A stretch of DNA of 64,000 nt, from assembly GCF_013408925.1 (NCBI RefSeq), contig NZ_JACCAB010000001.1, positions 1,612,001 through 1,676,000 on the forward strand, given 5' to 3'. The notes beneath the pieces were generated by a model, which saw only the letters and a program-made list of their open reading frames with translations, did not search any database and was not told the origin of the DNA. The DNA comes from Pedococcus badiiscoriae. Its GTDB lineage: Bacteria; Actinomycetota; Actinomycetes; Actinomycetales; Dermatophilaceae. Made by a program: the position numbers and the translations under genes. Positions 1-11,058 of the stretch are shown here, piece after piece (within the stretch, counting starts at the first letter, position 1; every line of letters starts with the position of its first letter).

Positions 1-45
1 GCCAGCGGTGAGCTCGGTTCCCCCCGCGAGCCCGCGGACCGGTAA

Positions 46-1431
<1,386 letters not shown>

Positions 1432-1435
1432 ACCC

Positions 1436-1978
1436 GTGGCGCAGCCGAGGCCGGAGCCCGGTTCGGTTGTGCGCCTGCGGTTCACGAAGTGGGGTGGCAA
1501 GCGGCACCACGGCGCAGAGCTCGTCTACCTCGGGGCCGACGACCACGGTGACTGGCTGGGCGACCCGGTCGGCAACCGGTGGTCGGGTGGACCGAACTCC
1601 TTCGTGAGCGTCACCGACAACGTGCTCCTCGTCCCGCACGGCAGGGGCCTGACCGCGATGTTCTACGGCGAGCACCCGGACCAGGCCTTCGAGCTCTACG
1701 TCGACATCACCACGGTGCCTGTCTGGGACGGCGACCTCGTGACGGCAGTGGACCTCGACCTCGACGTGATCCGCCGGTTCGACGGCAGCTGGTACGTCGA
1801 CGACGAGGACGAGTTCGCCGAGCACCAGGTTCTCTACGGCTACCCACCCGACCTGGTGGTCGCGGCAGAGGCCGAGTGCGCGCGCGTGGTCGACGAGATC
1901 CGTTCAGGCGCACCGGTTCTGGCCGACGAGACCGCCGCCCCGTGGCGCGCCGTCTTCGCGTCCCTGAAGGCCGGCTGA
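1436..1978 (+). CDS. DUF402 family protein
   Basis: 180-residue soluble protein starting at GTG, 4 nt after the purA stop, so probably co-transcribed with purA. The middle (about residues 85-130: ELYVDITTVPVWDGD, then VDLDLDVIRRFDGSWYVDDEDEF) is typical of the DUF402/FomD fold, in which acidic residues bind divalent metal and some members hydrolyse nucleotides (FomD acts on CMP esters). The conserved aspartates are all present. The substrate cannot be told from sequence; the purA linkage and the FomD precedent make a nucleotide or nucleoside phosphate plausible, but that is inference. Confidence 0.8.
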   Translation: MAQPRPEPGSVVRLRFTKWGGKRHHGAELVYLGADDHGDWLGDPVGNRWSGGPNSFVSVTDNVLLVPHGRGLTAMFYGEHPDQAFELYVDITTVPVWDGDLVTAVDLDLDVIRRFDGSWYVDDEDEFAEHQVLYGYPPDLVVAAEAECARVVDEIRSGAPVLADETAAPWRAVFASLKAG

Positions 1979-2037
1979 CCGCTCGGGCCCACCCGCGACA
2001 CGCTCGTCACGAATGGGCCCCAGCGTCGTTAGGCTGG

Positions 2038-3357
2038 TCAGCCGCGGCGGCGAGCGACCCGCTGCGCGCCCGCCCCGGCGAGGACGAGCAGCCCACCGAG
2101 AGCGAGCAGCTCGCCGGCGCCGTCGGCGCCGGTGTGGGCGAGGACGGGAACCGCGGACGCGGCGGAGACAGCCGGCGCCTTCGCGGGGCTGGTGCCGTTG
2201 CCGTTGCCGTTGCGGCTGTTCGCGCTGCCGCCGGCCCCGATGCCACCGTCACCGTGGTCCCCGGCGCCTGGGGCGACGGCGGGCGGGGCGACGGCAGGCG
2301 GGGCGACGGCAGGCGGGGCGACGGCGGGCGGGCACGGGGCGCCGGCCGGGGAGGCCGGCGTGACCAGGACCTGGGTGTCGCTCGCGGCGGAGTCGGTGAC
2401 GATGCGCGACTCCTCGGTCTGGACCCACGCCTCGCCGGGGGACTGCGCAGCCCACTGGTACTCCTGGTGGGAGACCTCCGCGACGGCGTCGTGGTGCTCG
2501 CCCGGCACGCTGTGCTCGGCGACGTCGACGACCTGCTCCTCGTGGTTCACCTCGGGGTGGTTGACGACGTGCGTCTCGGCCGGGTGGTTGACCACGTGCG
2601 TCTCGGCATCATGGGTGACCACGTGCGTCTCGGCATCATGGGTGACCACGTGCGTCTCGGCATCATGGTGCACGACATGGGTCTCGGCAGGATGGAAGAC
2701 CTGGTGCGTGACCGCGGGAACGTACGCCCAGTACCCCTGGGCGGGGTCGGTCTGGTAGTACCAGTTCCCGGTAAGGCTCCAGCCGCTCCCGGAGGGACTG
2801 GTGCCCTCACGCCACCACTCGGTGTAGAGGACATGGCCGAAGATGTTCCGGTACTGCCACTGGTTCACCCGGTAGGTCATGGCCGGCCGCGTGACCACGA
2901 ACTGCTGGAAGGCCTGCTGGTCGACGACCGTCTCCCACCAGGCTTGCTGGTCGACGACGGTCTCGTCCCAGGCTGCCTTGTCGACGACGGTCTCGTCCCA
3001 GGCTGCCTTGTCGACGACGGTCTCGTCCCAGGCCGCCTTGTCGACGACCGTCTCGTCCCAGGCCGCCTTGTCGACGACCGTCTCGTCCCAGGCCGCCTTG
3101 TCGACCACCGTGACCGTCTTGTAGGTGGCGGGCACGACCACGTCGGGCTCGTCCCAGGCAGCCGCCGCCGGGCTGTCGACCACCGTGGTCGCCCACTTGA
3201 GCTCGAGGTGCGTGACCGCATCGGTGTGCACGGTGGCGAAGACCGCGTCCACGGCGGGCGTCCCACAGGCCGGGTCGGCGTGCGCAGCCGTCGCGATCAG
3301 CAGGGGAGTGCAGGCCAGCGTCAGGGCGAGTGCCGTGCGGGTGCGTGCAGGCGTCAT
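2038..3357 (-). CDS. Secreted repeat protein with LAHTG cell-wall sorting signal
   Basis: Predicted 439-residue surface protein. A signal peptide (ALALTLACTPLLIATAAHA) ends near residue 27. A run of decapeptides of the type TVVDKAAWDE (about residues 83-150) follows, then a Trp/Tyr-rich segment, then nonapeptides of the type THVVTHDAE that make a His-rich stretch. A four-fold APPAV linker and a C-terminal LAHTG motif, hydrophobic helix and Arg-rich tail complete it. LAxTG is the signal of class E sortases in actinobacteria, so covalent wall attachment is likely. The ATG at 3357 is chosen for the GAGAGGA ribosome site and the signal peptide directly after it. Function is not recognised; the His and Asp/Glu repeats could bind metal. 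Confidence 0.8.
   Translation of the reverse strand: MTPARTRTALALTLACTPLLIATAAHADPACGTPAVDAVFATVHTDAVTHLELKWATTVVDSPAAAAWDEPDVVVPATYKTVTVVDKAAWDETVVDKAAWDETVVDKAAWDETVVDKAAWDETVVDKAAWDETVVDQQAWWETVVDQQAFQQFVVTRPAMTYRVNQWQYRNIFGHVLYTEWWREGTSPSGSGWSLTGNWYYQTDPAQGYWAYVPAVTHQVFHPAETHVVHHDAETHVVTHDAETHVVTHDAETHVVNHPAETHVVNHPEVNHEEQVVDVAEHSVPGEHHDAVAEVSHQEYQWAAQSPGEAWVQTEESRIVTDSAASDTQVLVTPASPAGAPCPPAVAPPAVAPPAVAPPAVAPGAGDHGDGGIGAGGSANSRNGNGNGTSPAKAPAVSAASAVPVLAHTGADGAGELLALGGLLVLAGAGAQRVARRRG
2272..2331 (-). repeat. 15-bp tandem repeat encoding APPAV
   Basis: Four 15-bp units (2272, 2287, 2302 and 2317 onward) differing at one position encode the Ala-Pro-Pro-Ala-Val linker of the LAHTG protein, just outside the wall anchor. 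Such Pro/Ala stalks usually span the peptidoglycan. Confidence 0.85.
2556..2693 (-). repeat. 27-bp tandem repeat encoding His-rich nonapeptides
   Basis: About five units, two of them (2613-2639 and 2640-2666) identical, encode the THVVTHDAE-type nonapeptides of the LAHTG protein. Outer copies are diverged (HPAETHVVN variants). The identical central pair suggests recent expansion. Confidence 0.85.
2911..3120 (-). repeat. 30-bp tandem repeat encoding TVVDKAAWDE units
   Basis: Seven consecutive 30-bp units. Units at 2971 and 3001 are identical to each other, as are those at 3031 and 3061; the two pairs differ by two bases, and the end units (2911, 2941, 3091) are diverged. The pattern indicates recent duplication in pairs inside the coding region. 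Each unit encodes a decapeptide with an invariant Trp-Asp-Glu and VVD. Confidence 0.95.
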
Positions 3358-3561
3358 CGATGTCCTCTCAGGGGGGTGGGCCTCCCGCTGAGGCGCAATG
3401 GTCAAGAAACTACCTAGAAATGGCAAAGAGTACGTAAAGGGCGAGCGTGACCTAACCGAAAGGACTAGAGATCTCGGGCGTTTCAGCCAGTGAGGCCCAG
3501 GGGCCCCACGCTCCCCCCCGCGCGCTTCCCAACGGGCACCATGCAGCGAGGGCGGAGGTGG

Positions 3562-5784
3562 TCAGCGAGGCCGCAGCACCGTCATGCGGTGGGCTGCGCG
3601 GGTCAGCGCGACGTAGAGGACCCGCACCCCACCGGGGGACTCGGCCGCGATCTCGTCGGGGTCCACGATGACCGTGGCGTCGTACTCGAGCCCCTTGGTC
3701 GACATCGGGTCGATGACGCCCACGCGGTCGCTGAGCTCGCCCAAGCCGGCCAGCTCGGCGGCATACCTGGCCGGGGTGATCACGGCGATGGAGCCCTCGA
3801 CCTCGTCGAGCAGCCCCTCGACCGCGGCTGTCGCGGCTGCCGCCCACGCGCCCGGGGCGACCATGGTGTCCACCGGGTCGTGACCCGTCTCGCGGACGGC
3901 TTGGGGGATGTCGGCATCCGGCACTGCGGCTCGGACGACGTCTGCCGCGTAGGCGAAGATCTCGCGCGCGTTGCGGTAGTTCGTGTCCATGTGGAAGAGG
4001 CGCCGCTCCTGCGACCCGAAGGCTTCCTCGCGGGCCCGGGTCGCCTCGACGGCATCGGGCCACGACGCCTGTGCCGCGTCGCCGACGACGGTCCACGACG
4101 AGTAGCGGCCGCGCCGGCCGAGCATCCGCCACTGCATCGGCGACAGGTCCTGGGCCTCGTCGACCAGGACGTGGGCATACTCGCCCGGCGCCTCGATGCG
4201 GCCCTGGAGCAGCAGCTCACGGGGGTCGGTCGGGGCGGTCCGCGAGGACCTGGTGCCGACACCGCGCGAGTCCAGCCCGGCCCGCACCTCGGCGACACCG
4301 AACTGGGAGACGTCCTCGAACTCCTCGATCTCGTAGAACCCGCGCTCCTCGGCCGGCCCGTCCTGGACCGGGCCGAGCCGCGCGGAGAGGTCGTCGACCA
4401 GGGCGGCGTCCGCCGCCGACCAGCTGCCGAGCTCCAGGGCGCGCCGCATCGACGCGGCGAACAGGTCGCACTCCTGCGGCGACAGGACGCCGGCGCCGTG
4501 CCGTCGGGCGCGCTCTGGGTCGGCCAGCCACAGGAGCACCTCGCGCGGGTCGACCTGCGGCCACCAGGCGTCGAGGAACGCGTCCACCTCGAGGTGGTCC
4601 TCGAACCGGTCCATGAACTCGGCGCGGTCGCCGTCCTTGACGCTGGCCCAGGCTGCGTCGGCGAGGGCGCTCTGGACCGCCTTGGCCGACAGGTTGCGCT
4701 GGTGGTTGCGCAGCACCTGGGCCCGGATGCGGTCGAGCGCCGGGGCATCCACCCTGACCGCCTTGCCGTTGACGAAGGCGCGGAAGGCCTCGGGGGCGTC
4801 CGGTGGGGCATCCGCACTGGCCCGGGCGAGCAGCCGCCGGATCCGCAGGGAGCCCTTGATGGCTGCCACCTCGGGTGGGTCCAGCCGCGTCGCGGTGACG
4901 CCGTCGACGACGTCACCGAGCGAACGCAGCGTCACCGACTCCTCACCGAGCGAGGGCAGCACGCGTTCGATGTATGCCGTGTAGGCGGCCGAGGGGCCGA
5001 CCACCAGGATGCCGCCGGCCTCGAAGCGACGGCGGTCGGAGTAGAGCAGGTAGGCCGCACGATGGAGGGCGACGACGGTCTTGCCCGTCCCCGGACCGCC
5101 GGTGATCTCGGTGATGCCGCGGGCCGAGGCTCGGATCGCCTCGTCCTGGTGCCGCTGGATCGTGGCGACGATGTCGCGCATCTGGGCGCCGCGGCTGCGG
5201 GTCAGGGCCGCGAGGAGGGCGCCGTCGCCGACGACCACGAGGTCCTCGGGGGCGTCGGTGACCATGAGGTCGTCCTCGACGCCGACGACGTCCGGACCCT
5301 TGCACCGCAGCACTCGGCGGCGCAGGACATCCATGGGTTCGACCGGCGTGGCCCGGTAGAACGCGGCGGCGGCGGGCGCGCGCCAGTCGATCACGAGCGG
5401 CTCGTAGTCGTCGTCGCGGATCCCGAGCCGGCCGATGTAGCGGGTCTCGCGGTCGGGGTCCCGGTCGGCATGGGCGAGGGCGTGGTCGAGGTCGAGCCGT
5501 CCGAACACCAGGCCTTCGTACTGGGTGTCGAGGGTCGACCGGCGTCGAGCGGCGTTGAACACCAGGGCGTCCCGCTCGAACAGCCCGGTCAGCTCCTCGT
5601 CGCGGACGTCGCCCGTGCGGTCGGTGCGGCCGCGGGCCAGGCCATCGGCCTCGACCAGGCCGGCGCGGGCCTGCGCCTTGAGGAGCTCGGCGTAGACCAG
5701 GTCGACGTGGGCCTGCTCGATGGCGATCTCACGGGCGACCTCGGCGCTGGACGCCTTCGCGCTCGAGTGGTCAGATCCCGTCAC
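3562..5784 (-). CDS. helD: HelD-like RNA polymerase-associated UvrD/Rep-type ATPase
   Basis: 740-residue superfamily 1 ATPase of the HelD group, which removes or recycles stalled RNA polymerase. The N-terminus is a charged helical arm (about residues 10-50) as in HelD. VIDWRAPAAAAFYRA (131-145) is a family signature, Walker A is GGPGTGKT (229-236), and DEAQDLSPMQW is the Walker B/motif II. VVGDAAQASWP and the C-terminal VALTRAAHRMTVLRPR give motifs III and VI. Start is GTG with AGGAAG about 10 nt upstream; a TAGACT box at 5838-5843 is a possible -10. No rifamycin-associated inverted repeat was seen upstream, so a role in rifamycin resistance (as for HelR) is not supported here. Confidence 0.88.
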   Translation of the reverse strand: MTGSDHSSAKASSAEVAREIAIEQAHVDLVYAELLKAQARAGLVEADGLARGRTDRTGDVRDEELTGLFERDALVFNAARRRSTLDTQYEGLVFGRLDLDHALAHADRDPDRETRYIGRLGIRDDDYEPLVIDWRAPAAAAFYRATPVEPMDVLRRRVLRCKGPDVVGVEDDLMVTDAPEDLVVVGDGALLAALTRSRGAQMRDIVATIQRHQDEAIRASARGITEITGGPGTGKTVVALHRAAYLLYSDRRRFEAGGILVVGPSAAYTAYIERVLPSLGEESVTLRSLGDVVDGVTATRLDPPEVAAIKGSLRIRRLLARASADAPPDAPEAFRAFVNGKAVRVDAPALDRIRAQVLRNHQRNLSAKAVQSALADAAWASVKDGDRAEFMDRFEDHLEVDAFLDAWWPQVDPREVLLWLADPERARRHGAGVLSPQECDLFAASMRRALELGSWSAADAALVDDLSARLGPVQDGPAEERGFYEIEEFEDVSQFGVAEVRAGLDSRGVGTRSSRTAPTDPRELLLQGRIEAPGEYAHVLVDEAQDLSPMQWRMLGRRGRYSSWTVVGDAAQASWPDAVEATRAREEAFGSQERRLFHMDTNYRNAREIFAYAADVVRAAVPDADIPQAVRETGHDPVDTMVAPGAWAAAATAAVEGLLDEVEGSIAVITPARYAAELAGLGELSDRVGVIDPMSTKGLEYDATVIVDPDEIAAESPGGVRVLYVALTRAAHRMTVLRPR

Positions 5785-5891
5785 GGTGAGATGCTTCCTG
5801 GTAGTGCGGCGTGGTGTCTCCCGGGGGAGAACGCACGAGTCTAGCGAGCACGACGGTGCCCACCGTGCACCAGTTCACCCGCTGGCGAGGG

Positions 5892-7013
5892 CTAGATCAG
5901 TCCCCGCCGGGCTGCCTGCACGCCGGCCTGAAACCGGGTGCCGGCGCCGAGCTGGTCCATCAGGGCCCGGACCCGACGTTCGACCGTGCGCTGGGACACC
6001 CCAGCCTGGCGGGCGATCGTCGCATCGGGAGCCCCAGCCGCGAGGAGCGCGAGGATCATCTGGTCGCGCCGTTCGGTGGCCAGCCCGCCGGCGCTCAGCG
6101 GCGAGCCGAGGTCCCACAGCCGGTCCGACAGCGCGATCAGGGCCAGCACCATCGAACGCGCGCGGATGAGTGCTGACCCGAAGCCCGAGGGGTCGAACGC
6201 GCTGACGTCGACGATCGCAGCGGCCTCGTCGACGATCACCGCGGAGAACGGCACCGACGAGGTCAGCCGGAACCGTTCACCGCCCCGTTCGCGGGCCTCG
6301 AGGATCTCCAGGGCGCCGTCGATCTCCAGGACGTCGGTGTCGTAGACGGTCGTGTACTCCAGCTGGTTGCCACCGACCCCGCGCGTGGGTTCCTCGTGGC
6401 TGTGCAGCGGGCTCGCGAAGATGGCCCTCGTCCGCGGCGACAGGGAGCGGAACGTGCGGATCTGCTGGGTGCCGGCAGCCACCGCCTCCGCGGTGACCGC
6501 CGCGATCTCGTCCAGGCTGTTCAGGATCCGCACGGTTCCCACGTCGGGAGTGCGGGATGCCGACCTCGCCTGGAAGAACACCTGCGCCAGCTCGTGTGCG
6601 GCAGAACGGGTTTCGCGCGCCCGGCGCTCGTAGTCGAGGGCCAGGGCGGGCAGGGAGATGTCGGGAGGAATGACCTCGATGCGCCCCTCGGCACCGAGTC
6701 GGATCAGCCCGCGGCTGGCCAGGACGGCGAGCGAGTGGTCGACCAGGGGGGCCTTCATCCCCTGGGCGATCAGCAGGGCCCGGGTCGGTTCGGGGTGCTG
6801 CAGGGCGGCCAGGAAGATCCGGGTCAGCACGCCTTCGGCCTTGGCGTCGTCGGCGGCGAGCTCCAGGTTGCCCGACAGGGGGTCGATGTCGAGTGCCTGG
6901 TCGCAGTCGTCAGCCCGCACGACCGGGGGATCGTTGCCGGGCATGTCGCCGGCTTCCGCATCGCCCCCGGCGTCCGCCGCCGGCCGGCCCGCCAGCTGGC
7001 TCATGACGACCAT
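5892..7013 (-). CDS. TrmB/LuxR-type transcriptional regulator
   Basis: About 373-residue DNA-binding protein. An N-terminal winged-helix region (about residues 40-110, with LAVLASRGLIRLGAEGRIEV) resembles TrmB. The middle resembles the TrmB effector/PLD-like region (VYDTDVLEIDGALEILEARERGGERFRLTSSVPFSAVIVDEAAAIV). The C-terminal LuxR-type helix-turn-helix reads ATIARQAGVSQRTVERRVRAL. The reading frame is open further upstream, but ATGs at 7013 and 7004 are the credible starts. It is divergent from purD, and a large inverted repeat lies between them; whether it controls purD is unknown. Similar regulators in Streptomyces often control secondary metabolism, but no target is evident here. Confidence 0.75.
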   Translation of the reverse strand: MVVMSQLAGRPAADAGGDAEAGDMPGNDPPVVRADDCDQALDIDPLSGNLELAADDAKAEGVLTRIFLAALQHPEPTRALLIAQGMKAPLVDHSLAVLASRGLIRLGAEGRIEVIPPDISLPALALDYERRARETRSAAHELAQVFFQARSASRTPDVGTVRILNSLDEIAAVTAEAVAAGTQQIRTFRSLSPRTRAIFASPLHSHEEPTRGVGGNQLEYTTVYDTDVLEIDGALEILEARERGGERFRLTSSVPFSAVIVDEAAAIVDVSAFDPSGFGSALIRARSMVLALIALSDRLWDLGSPLSAGGLATERRDQMILALLAAGAPDATIARQAGVSQRTVERRVRALMDQLGAGTRFQAGVQAARRGLI

Positions 7014-7173
7014 GGCCTCATGGTCGTCCCCTGGCGAGATTCCGTCAATGGCGCAAGTCCGCCACGTCTGGGCTTTACCTGCGGGCCGGCGATGGTCCAC
7101 TCTTGAGTCAGTCGACAGCGTCGACCCACGTGCATGGTTGCAGGTTCCCCCGCCAGGCGACCGCACGTCGGCT

Positions 7174-7222
7174 GCGCGGCGTCCCCGGGAGATGTCCCCC
7201 CTGCCTCCCCGGGACGCCGCGC
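7174..7222. promoter_or_regulatory. 12-bp inverted repeat between the regulator gene and purD
   Basis: GCGCGGCGTCCC (7174-7185) and GGGACGCCGCGC (7211-7222) are perfect complements, extended by three more pairs after one mismatch. The repeat lies just upstream of the predicted purD -10 box (7246-7251) and between divergent genes, so a terminator is not expected; an operator is more likely. Confidence 0.5.
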
Positions 7223-7245
7223 ACTCATGTGCGCCCCCGAGTCTC

Positions 7246-7251
7246 TACGCT
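7246..7251 (+). promoter_or_regulatory. -10 box of a leaderless purD promoter
   Basis: TACGCT lies 6 nt before the GTG start of purD with no Shine-Dalgarno sequence between. In actinobacteria TANNNT at this distance puts the transcription start at the start codon. Confidence 0.6.
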
Positions 7252-7257
7252 GGGCCC

Positions 7258-8541
<1,284 letters not shown>

Positions 8542-8586
8542 GACCGCCGCCGCCCAAGACCACGGACGGGCTGGGAGGATGTCGCC

Positions 8587-9498
8587 ATGACGTCCTCCCA
8601 GGCCGACCCCTCGCCCGAGCCGCTGCCCGGCTACGCCCACGTGTACTCGGGCAAGGTCCGTGACCTCTACGCCCCGCTGGACGCCTCGGGGGCTCCGCGC
8701 GACGACCAGCTCCTGCTCGTGGCCAGCGACCGGCTCTCGGCGTTCGACTTCATCCTGGACAGCCCCATCCCCGACAAGGGCGCGGTGCTGACCCAGCTGT
8801 CGCTGTGGTGGTTCGAGCAGCTGGCCGACGTGGTGCCCAACCACGTCGTCTCGACCGATGTCCCGCCCCAGGTGGCAGGTCGCGCGGTCCTGGTCAGGCG
8901 GCTGTCCATGCTGCCCGTCGAGTGCGTCGCGCGGGCCTACCTCACCGGCGGCGGACTGCGCGAGTACGTCACCGACGGCCACGTCAGCGGTGTCCCCCTG
9001 CCCGGCGGCCTGGTCGACGGGTCGCGGCTCCCCGAGCCGGTGTTCACCCCGTCCACCAAGGCACCGGTGGGTGAGCACGACCAACCCATGCCGTATGCCG
9101 ACGTCGTCGCCGCCGTGGGGGAGCGCACCGCCGAGCGGGCCCGGGACCTCACCGTGGCGATCCTCAAGCGGGGCAACGAGATCGCGGCCGACCGAGGCAT
9201 CCTCATCGCCGACACCAAGGTCGAGTTCGGCCTCGAGGGCGACTCGCTGGTGCTGGCCGACGAGGTGCTGACGCCGGACTCCTCGAGGTTCTGGCCGGCC
9301 GACCAGTGGGAGCCCGGACACACCCAGCCGTCGTTCGACAAGGAGTTCGTCCGCGAGTGGCTGACCTCCCCGGGCAGCGGCTGGGACAAGGCCTCCGGGC
9401 AGGCTCCGCCCAAGCTGCCCGACGACGTCGTCGAGCGCACCCGTGCCAAGTACGTCGAGGCCTACGAACGACTCACGGGACGCACGTTCGCTCCCTAG
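8587..9498 (+). CDS. purC: SAICAR synthase
   Basis: Phosphoribosylaminoimidazole-succinocarboxamide synthase, adding aspartate to CAIR with ATP. The 303-residue product is the longer type common in actinobacteria and yeast. YSGKVRDLY (about residues 19-27), LLVASDRLSAFD, ECVARAYLTGGGLREY, FTPSTKAPVGEHD and ILIADTKVEFG are all family signatures. The ATG has GAGGAT 6 nt before it, which can act as a -10 box (leaderless) or as a weak ribosome site within GGGAGGAT. The TAG stop shares the tetranucleotide CTAG (9495-9498) with the stop of the convergent nitroreductase gene. Confidence 0.96.
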   Translation: MTSSQADPSPEPLPGYAHVYSGKVRDLYAPLDASGAPRDDQLLLVASDRLSAFDFILDSPIPDKGAVLTQLSLWWFEQLADVVPNHVVSTDVPPQVAGRAVLVRRLSMLPVECVARAYLTGGGLREYVTDGHVSGVPLPGGLVDGSRLPEPVFTPSTKAPVGEHDQPMPYADVVAAVGERTAERARDLTVAILKRGNEIAADRGILIADTKVEFGLEGDSLVLADEVLTPDSSRFWPADQWEPGHTQPSFDKEFVREWLTSPGSGWDKASGQAPPKLPDDVVERTRAKYVEAYERLTGRTFAP

Positions 9499-9947
9499 GC
9501 GCCGAGCCCCGGTTCGGGCAGCGGTGTCAGGAGCGCGAGCGGGATCGTGCGGTGGCCCTTGGTGCTGTAGTCGGCGAAGAACGGCGCGCGAGCCACCACG
9601 ACGTCACGCCAGACCTCATCGCGCTCGGTGCCGAGCAGCTCGCGTACCGCGGCGCGGAACCGCCGACGGCCCAGCTGGACCTCGGCCGCGGGAGCCTTGC
9701 GCAGGTTCTTGAACCACTGCGGCTCCCGGGGCATCCCCCCGGCAGAGCCCGCCACGACGTAACCGCCGGCATGCTCGAAGCAGCTCACCGCGGTCGTGTG
9801 TGGCCGGCCGGTCCTGCGGCCCGGAACGGTCAGCAGGATGACCTGCAGCCCTTTCACCCGGCCGCCGATCCGGCCCCCCGAAGCCTTGTACAAGGACACC
9901 ATCAGGCTGGAACCGGCCTTCATGGTCGCCTTCATCACGGGGTTCAT
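9495..9947 (-). CDS. Deazaflavin (F420)-dependent nitroreductase family protein
   Basis: 150-residue split-barrel protein of the Ddn/FQR type. GRRTGRPHTTAV (about residues 42-53) is the family signature contacting the deazaflavin phosphate, followed by GYVVAGSAGG and PQWFKNLRKAP. These enzymes reduce quinones or nitro compounds with F420H2; some related proteins bind other cofactors. An upstream ATG at 9974 is in frame, but the ATG at 9947 has GAGGAGG 6 nt before it. Convergent with purC, sharing the CTAG stop overlap. Confidence 0.85.
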   Translation of the reverse strand: MNPVMKATMKAGSSLMVSLYKASGGRIGGRVKGLQVILLTVPGRRTGRPHTTAVSCFEHAGGYVVAGSAGGMPREPQWFKNLRKAPAAEVQLGRRRFRAAVRELLGTERDEVWRDVVVARAPFFADYSTKGHRTIPLALLTPLPEPGLGA

Positions 9948-10047
9948 CCGGGCCTCCTCGACGTGCCGTCCCACCGGCGACGTTCCTCCGCGCGTCCGTG
10001 GATGTCAACGGGCTGGACCACGCGGCATACCGACCAGCGGGCGCGGA

Positions 10048-10053
10048 TAGACT
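10048..10053 (+). promoter_or_regulatory. -10 box upstream of purSQL
   Basis: TAGACT about 53 nt before the purS start. Unlike purD and purM this operon would have a leader of about 45 nt with an AGGAGA ribosome site. No clear -35 was found. Confidence 0.45.
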
Positions 10054-10105
10054 GCGGACGCTTCCCTCCCGCGCGAGCGCAGGTACCAACTCAGGAGACA
10101 CCCGA

Positions 10106-10390
10106 ATGGGCCACGTCGTCATTGACGTCATGCTGAAGCCAGAGATCCTCGACCCCCAGGGTCAAGCCGTCAGCGGGGCCCTGCCCCGCCTCGGCTTCGA
10201 GCAGTTCAGGGAGGTGAGGCAGGGCAAGCGGTTCGTCCTCACCGTGGACGGTGAAGTCACCGAGGAGCACCTCGCCGCCGCCGCCGAGGCTGCCGAGAAG
10301 CTGCTGTCCAACCCCGTGATCGAGGACGTGGTGTCTGTCCGGGCGCAGCAGGACGTCGACTCGGTGCGCGCAGAGGACCCCGACCAGTGA
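10106..10390 (+). CDS. purS: FGAM synthetase subunit PurS
   Basis: Small (94-residue) subunit of the three-part FGAM synthetase of Gram-positive bacteria and archaea, which bridges PurQ and PurL and helps channel ammonia. [19 protein letters not shown] followed by [15 protein letters not shown] and a short helix (LSNPVIEDV) is the typical PurS fold. AGGAGA sits about 8 nt before the ATG. Its stop overlaps the purQ GTG by 4 nt (GTGA), indicating translational coupling. Confidence 0.95.
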   Translation: MGHVVIDVMLKPEILDPQGQAVSGALPRLGFEQFREVRQGKRFVLTVDGEVTEEHLAAAAEAAEKLLSNPVIEDVVSVRAQQDVDSVRAEDPDQ

Positions 10391-11058
10391 AGGTCGGGGT
10401 CGTCACGTTTCCGGGGTCCCTCGACGACCGCGACGCCGCGCGTGCGGTGCGTGCCGTCGGCGCCGAGGCGGTCACCCTGTGGCACGGCGACGCCGACCTC
10501 AAGGGGGTCGACGCGGTCGTCCTGCCCGGGGGGTTCTCCTATGGCGACTACCTGCGCTGTGGCGCCATCGCCCGCTTCGCGCCGGTCATGGACGCGCTCA
10601 TCCCGGCAGCGCGGGGCGGACTTCCGGTCATCGGCATCTGCAACGGCTTCCAGGTGCTGTGCGAGAGCCACCTGCTGCCCGGCGCGCTGATCCGCAACGA
10701 CCACCGCAAGTTCAACTGCGTCGACCAGCGCCTCGTCGTCGAGAACGCCTCCACGGCCTGGACCTCCGACTTCGTGGCCGGTCAGGAGATCACCATCGTC
10801 CTCAAGAACGGCGAGGGCGGCTTTGTCGCCGACGAGCGCACGCTCGACGAGCTCGAGGGTGAGGGCCGCGTCGTCGTCCGGTATGCCGGTGGCAACCCCA
10901 ACGGCTCGTACCGCGCCATCGCGGGCATCACCAACGACCGGGGAAACATCGTGGGCCTCATGCCTCACCCCGAGCACGCGGTCGAGGAGGGCTACGGCCC
11001 CTCGACCGACGGGCTCCCGTTCTTCACCTCCGTCCTGAAGCAGGTGGCAAACGCGTGA
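10387..11058 (+). CDS. purQ: FGAM synthetase glutaminase subunit PurQ
   Basis: 223-residue class I glutamine amidotransferase that supplies ammonia to Pur[16 protein letters not shown] (about residues 46-60) forms the oxyanion region, GICNGFQVL holds the nucleophilic Cys, and MPHPEHAVE carries the catalytic His and Glu. The GTG start overlaps the purS stop and the stop overlaps the purL GTG, both by 4 nt, so the three subunits are made together. Confidence 0.96.
   Translation: MKVGVVTFPGSLDDRDAARAVRAVGAEAVTLWHGDADLKGVDAVVLPGGFSYGDYLRCGAIARFAPVMDALIPAARGGLPVIGICNGFQVLCESHLLPGALIRNDHRKFNCVDQRLVVENASTAWTSDFVAGQEITIVLKNGEGGFVADERTLDELEGEGRVVVRYAGGNPNGSYRAIAGITNDRGNIVGLMPHPEHAVEEGYGPSTDGLPFFTSVLKQVANA

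Noticed and set aside
2911..3120. Regular 30-bp repeats considered as a CRISPR array
   Set aside because: Units are contiguous with no spacers and encode decapeptides in the open frame of the LAHTG protein.
1579..3417. 612-codon open frame on the plus strand
   Set aside because: Shadow of the repeat protein and the DUF402 gene; Arg/Asp-rich, no signature.
5785..5890. Rifamycin-associated element upstream of helD
   Set aside because: The expected inverted repeat was not found in this interval.
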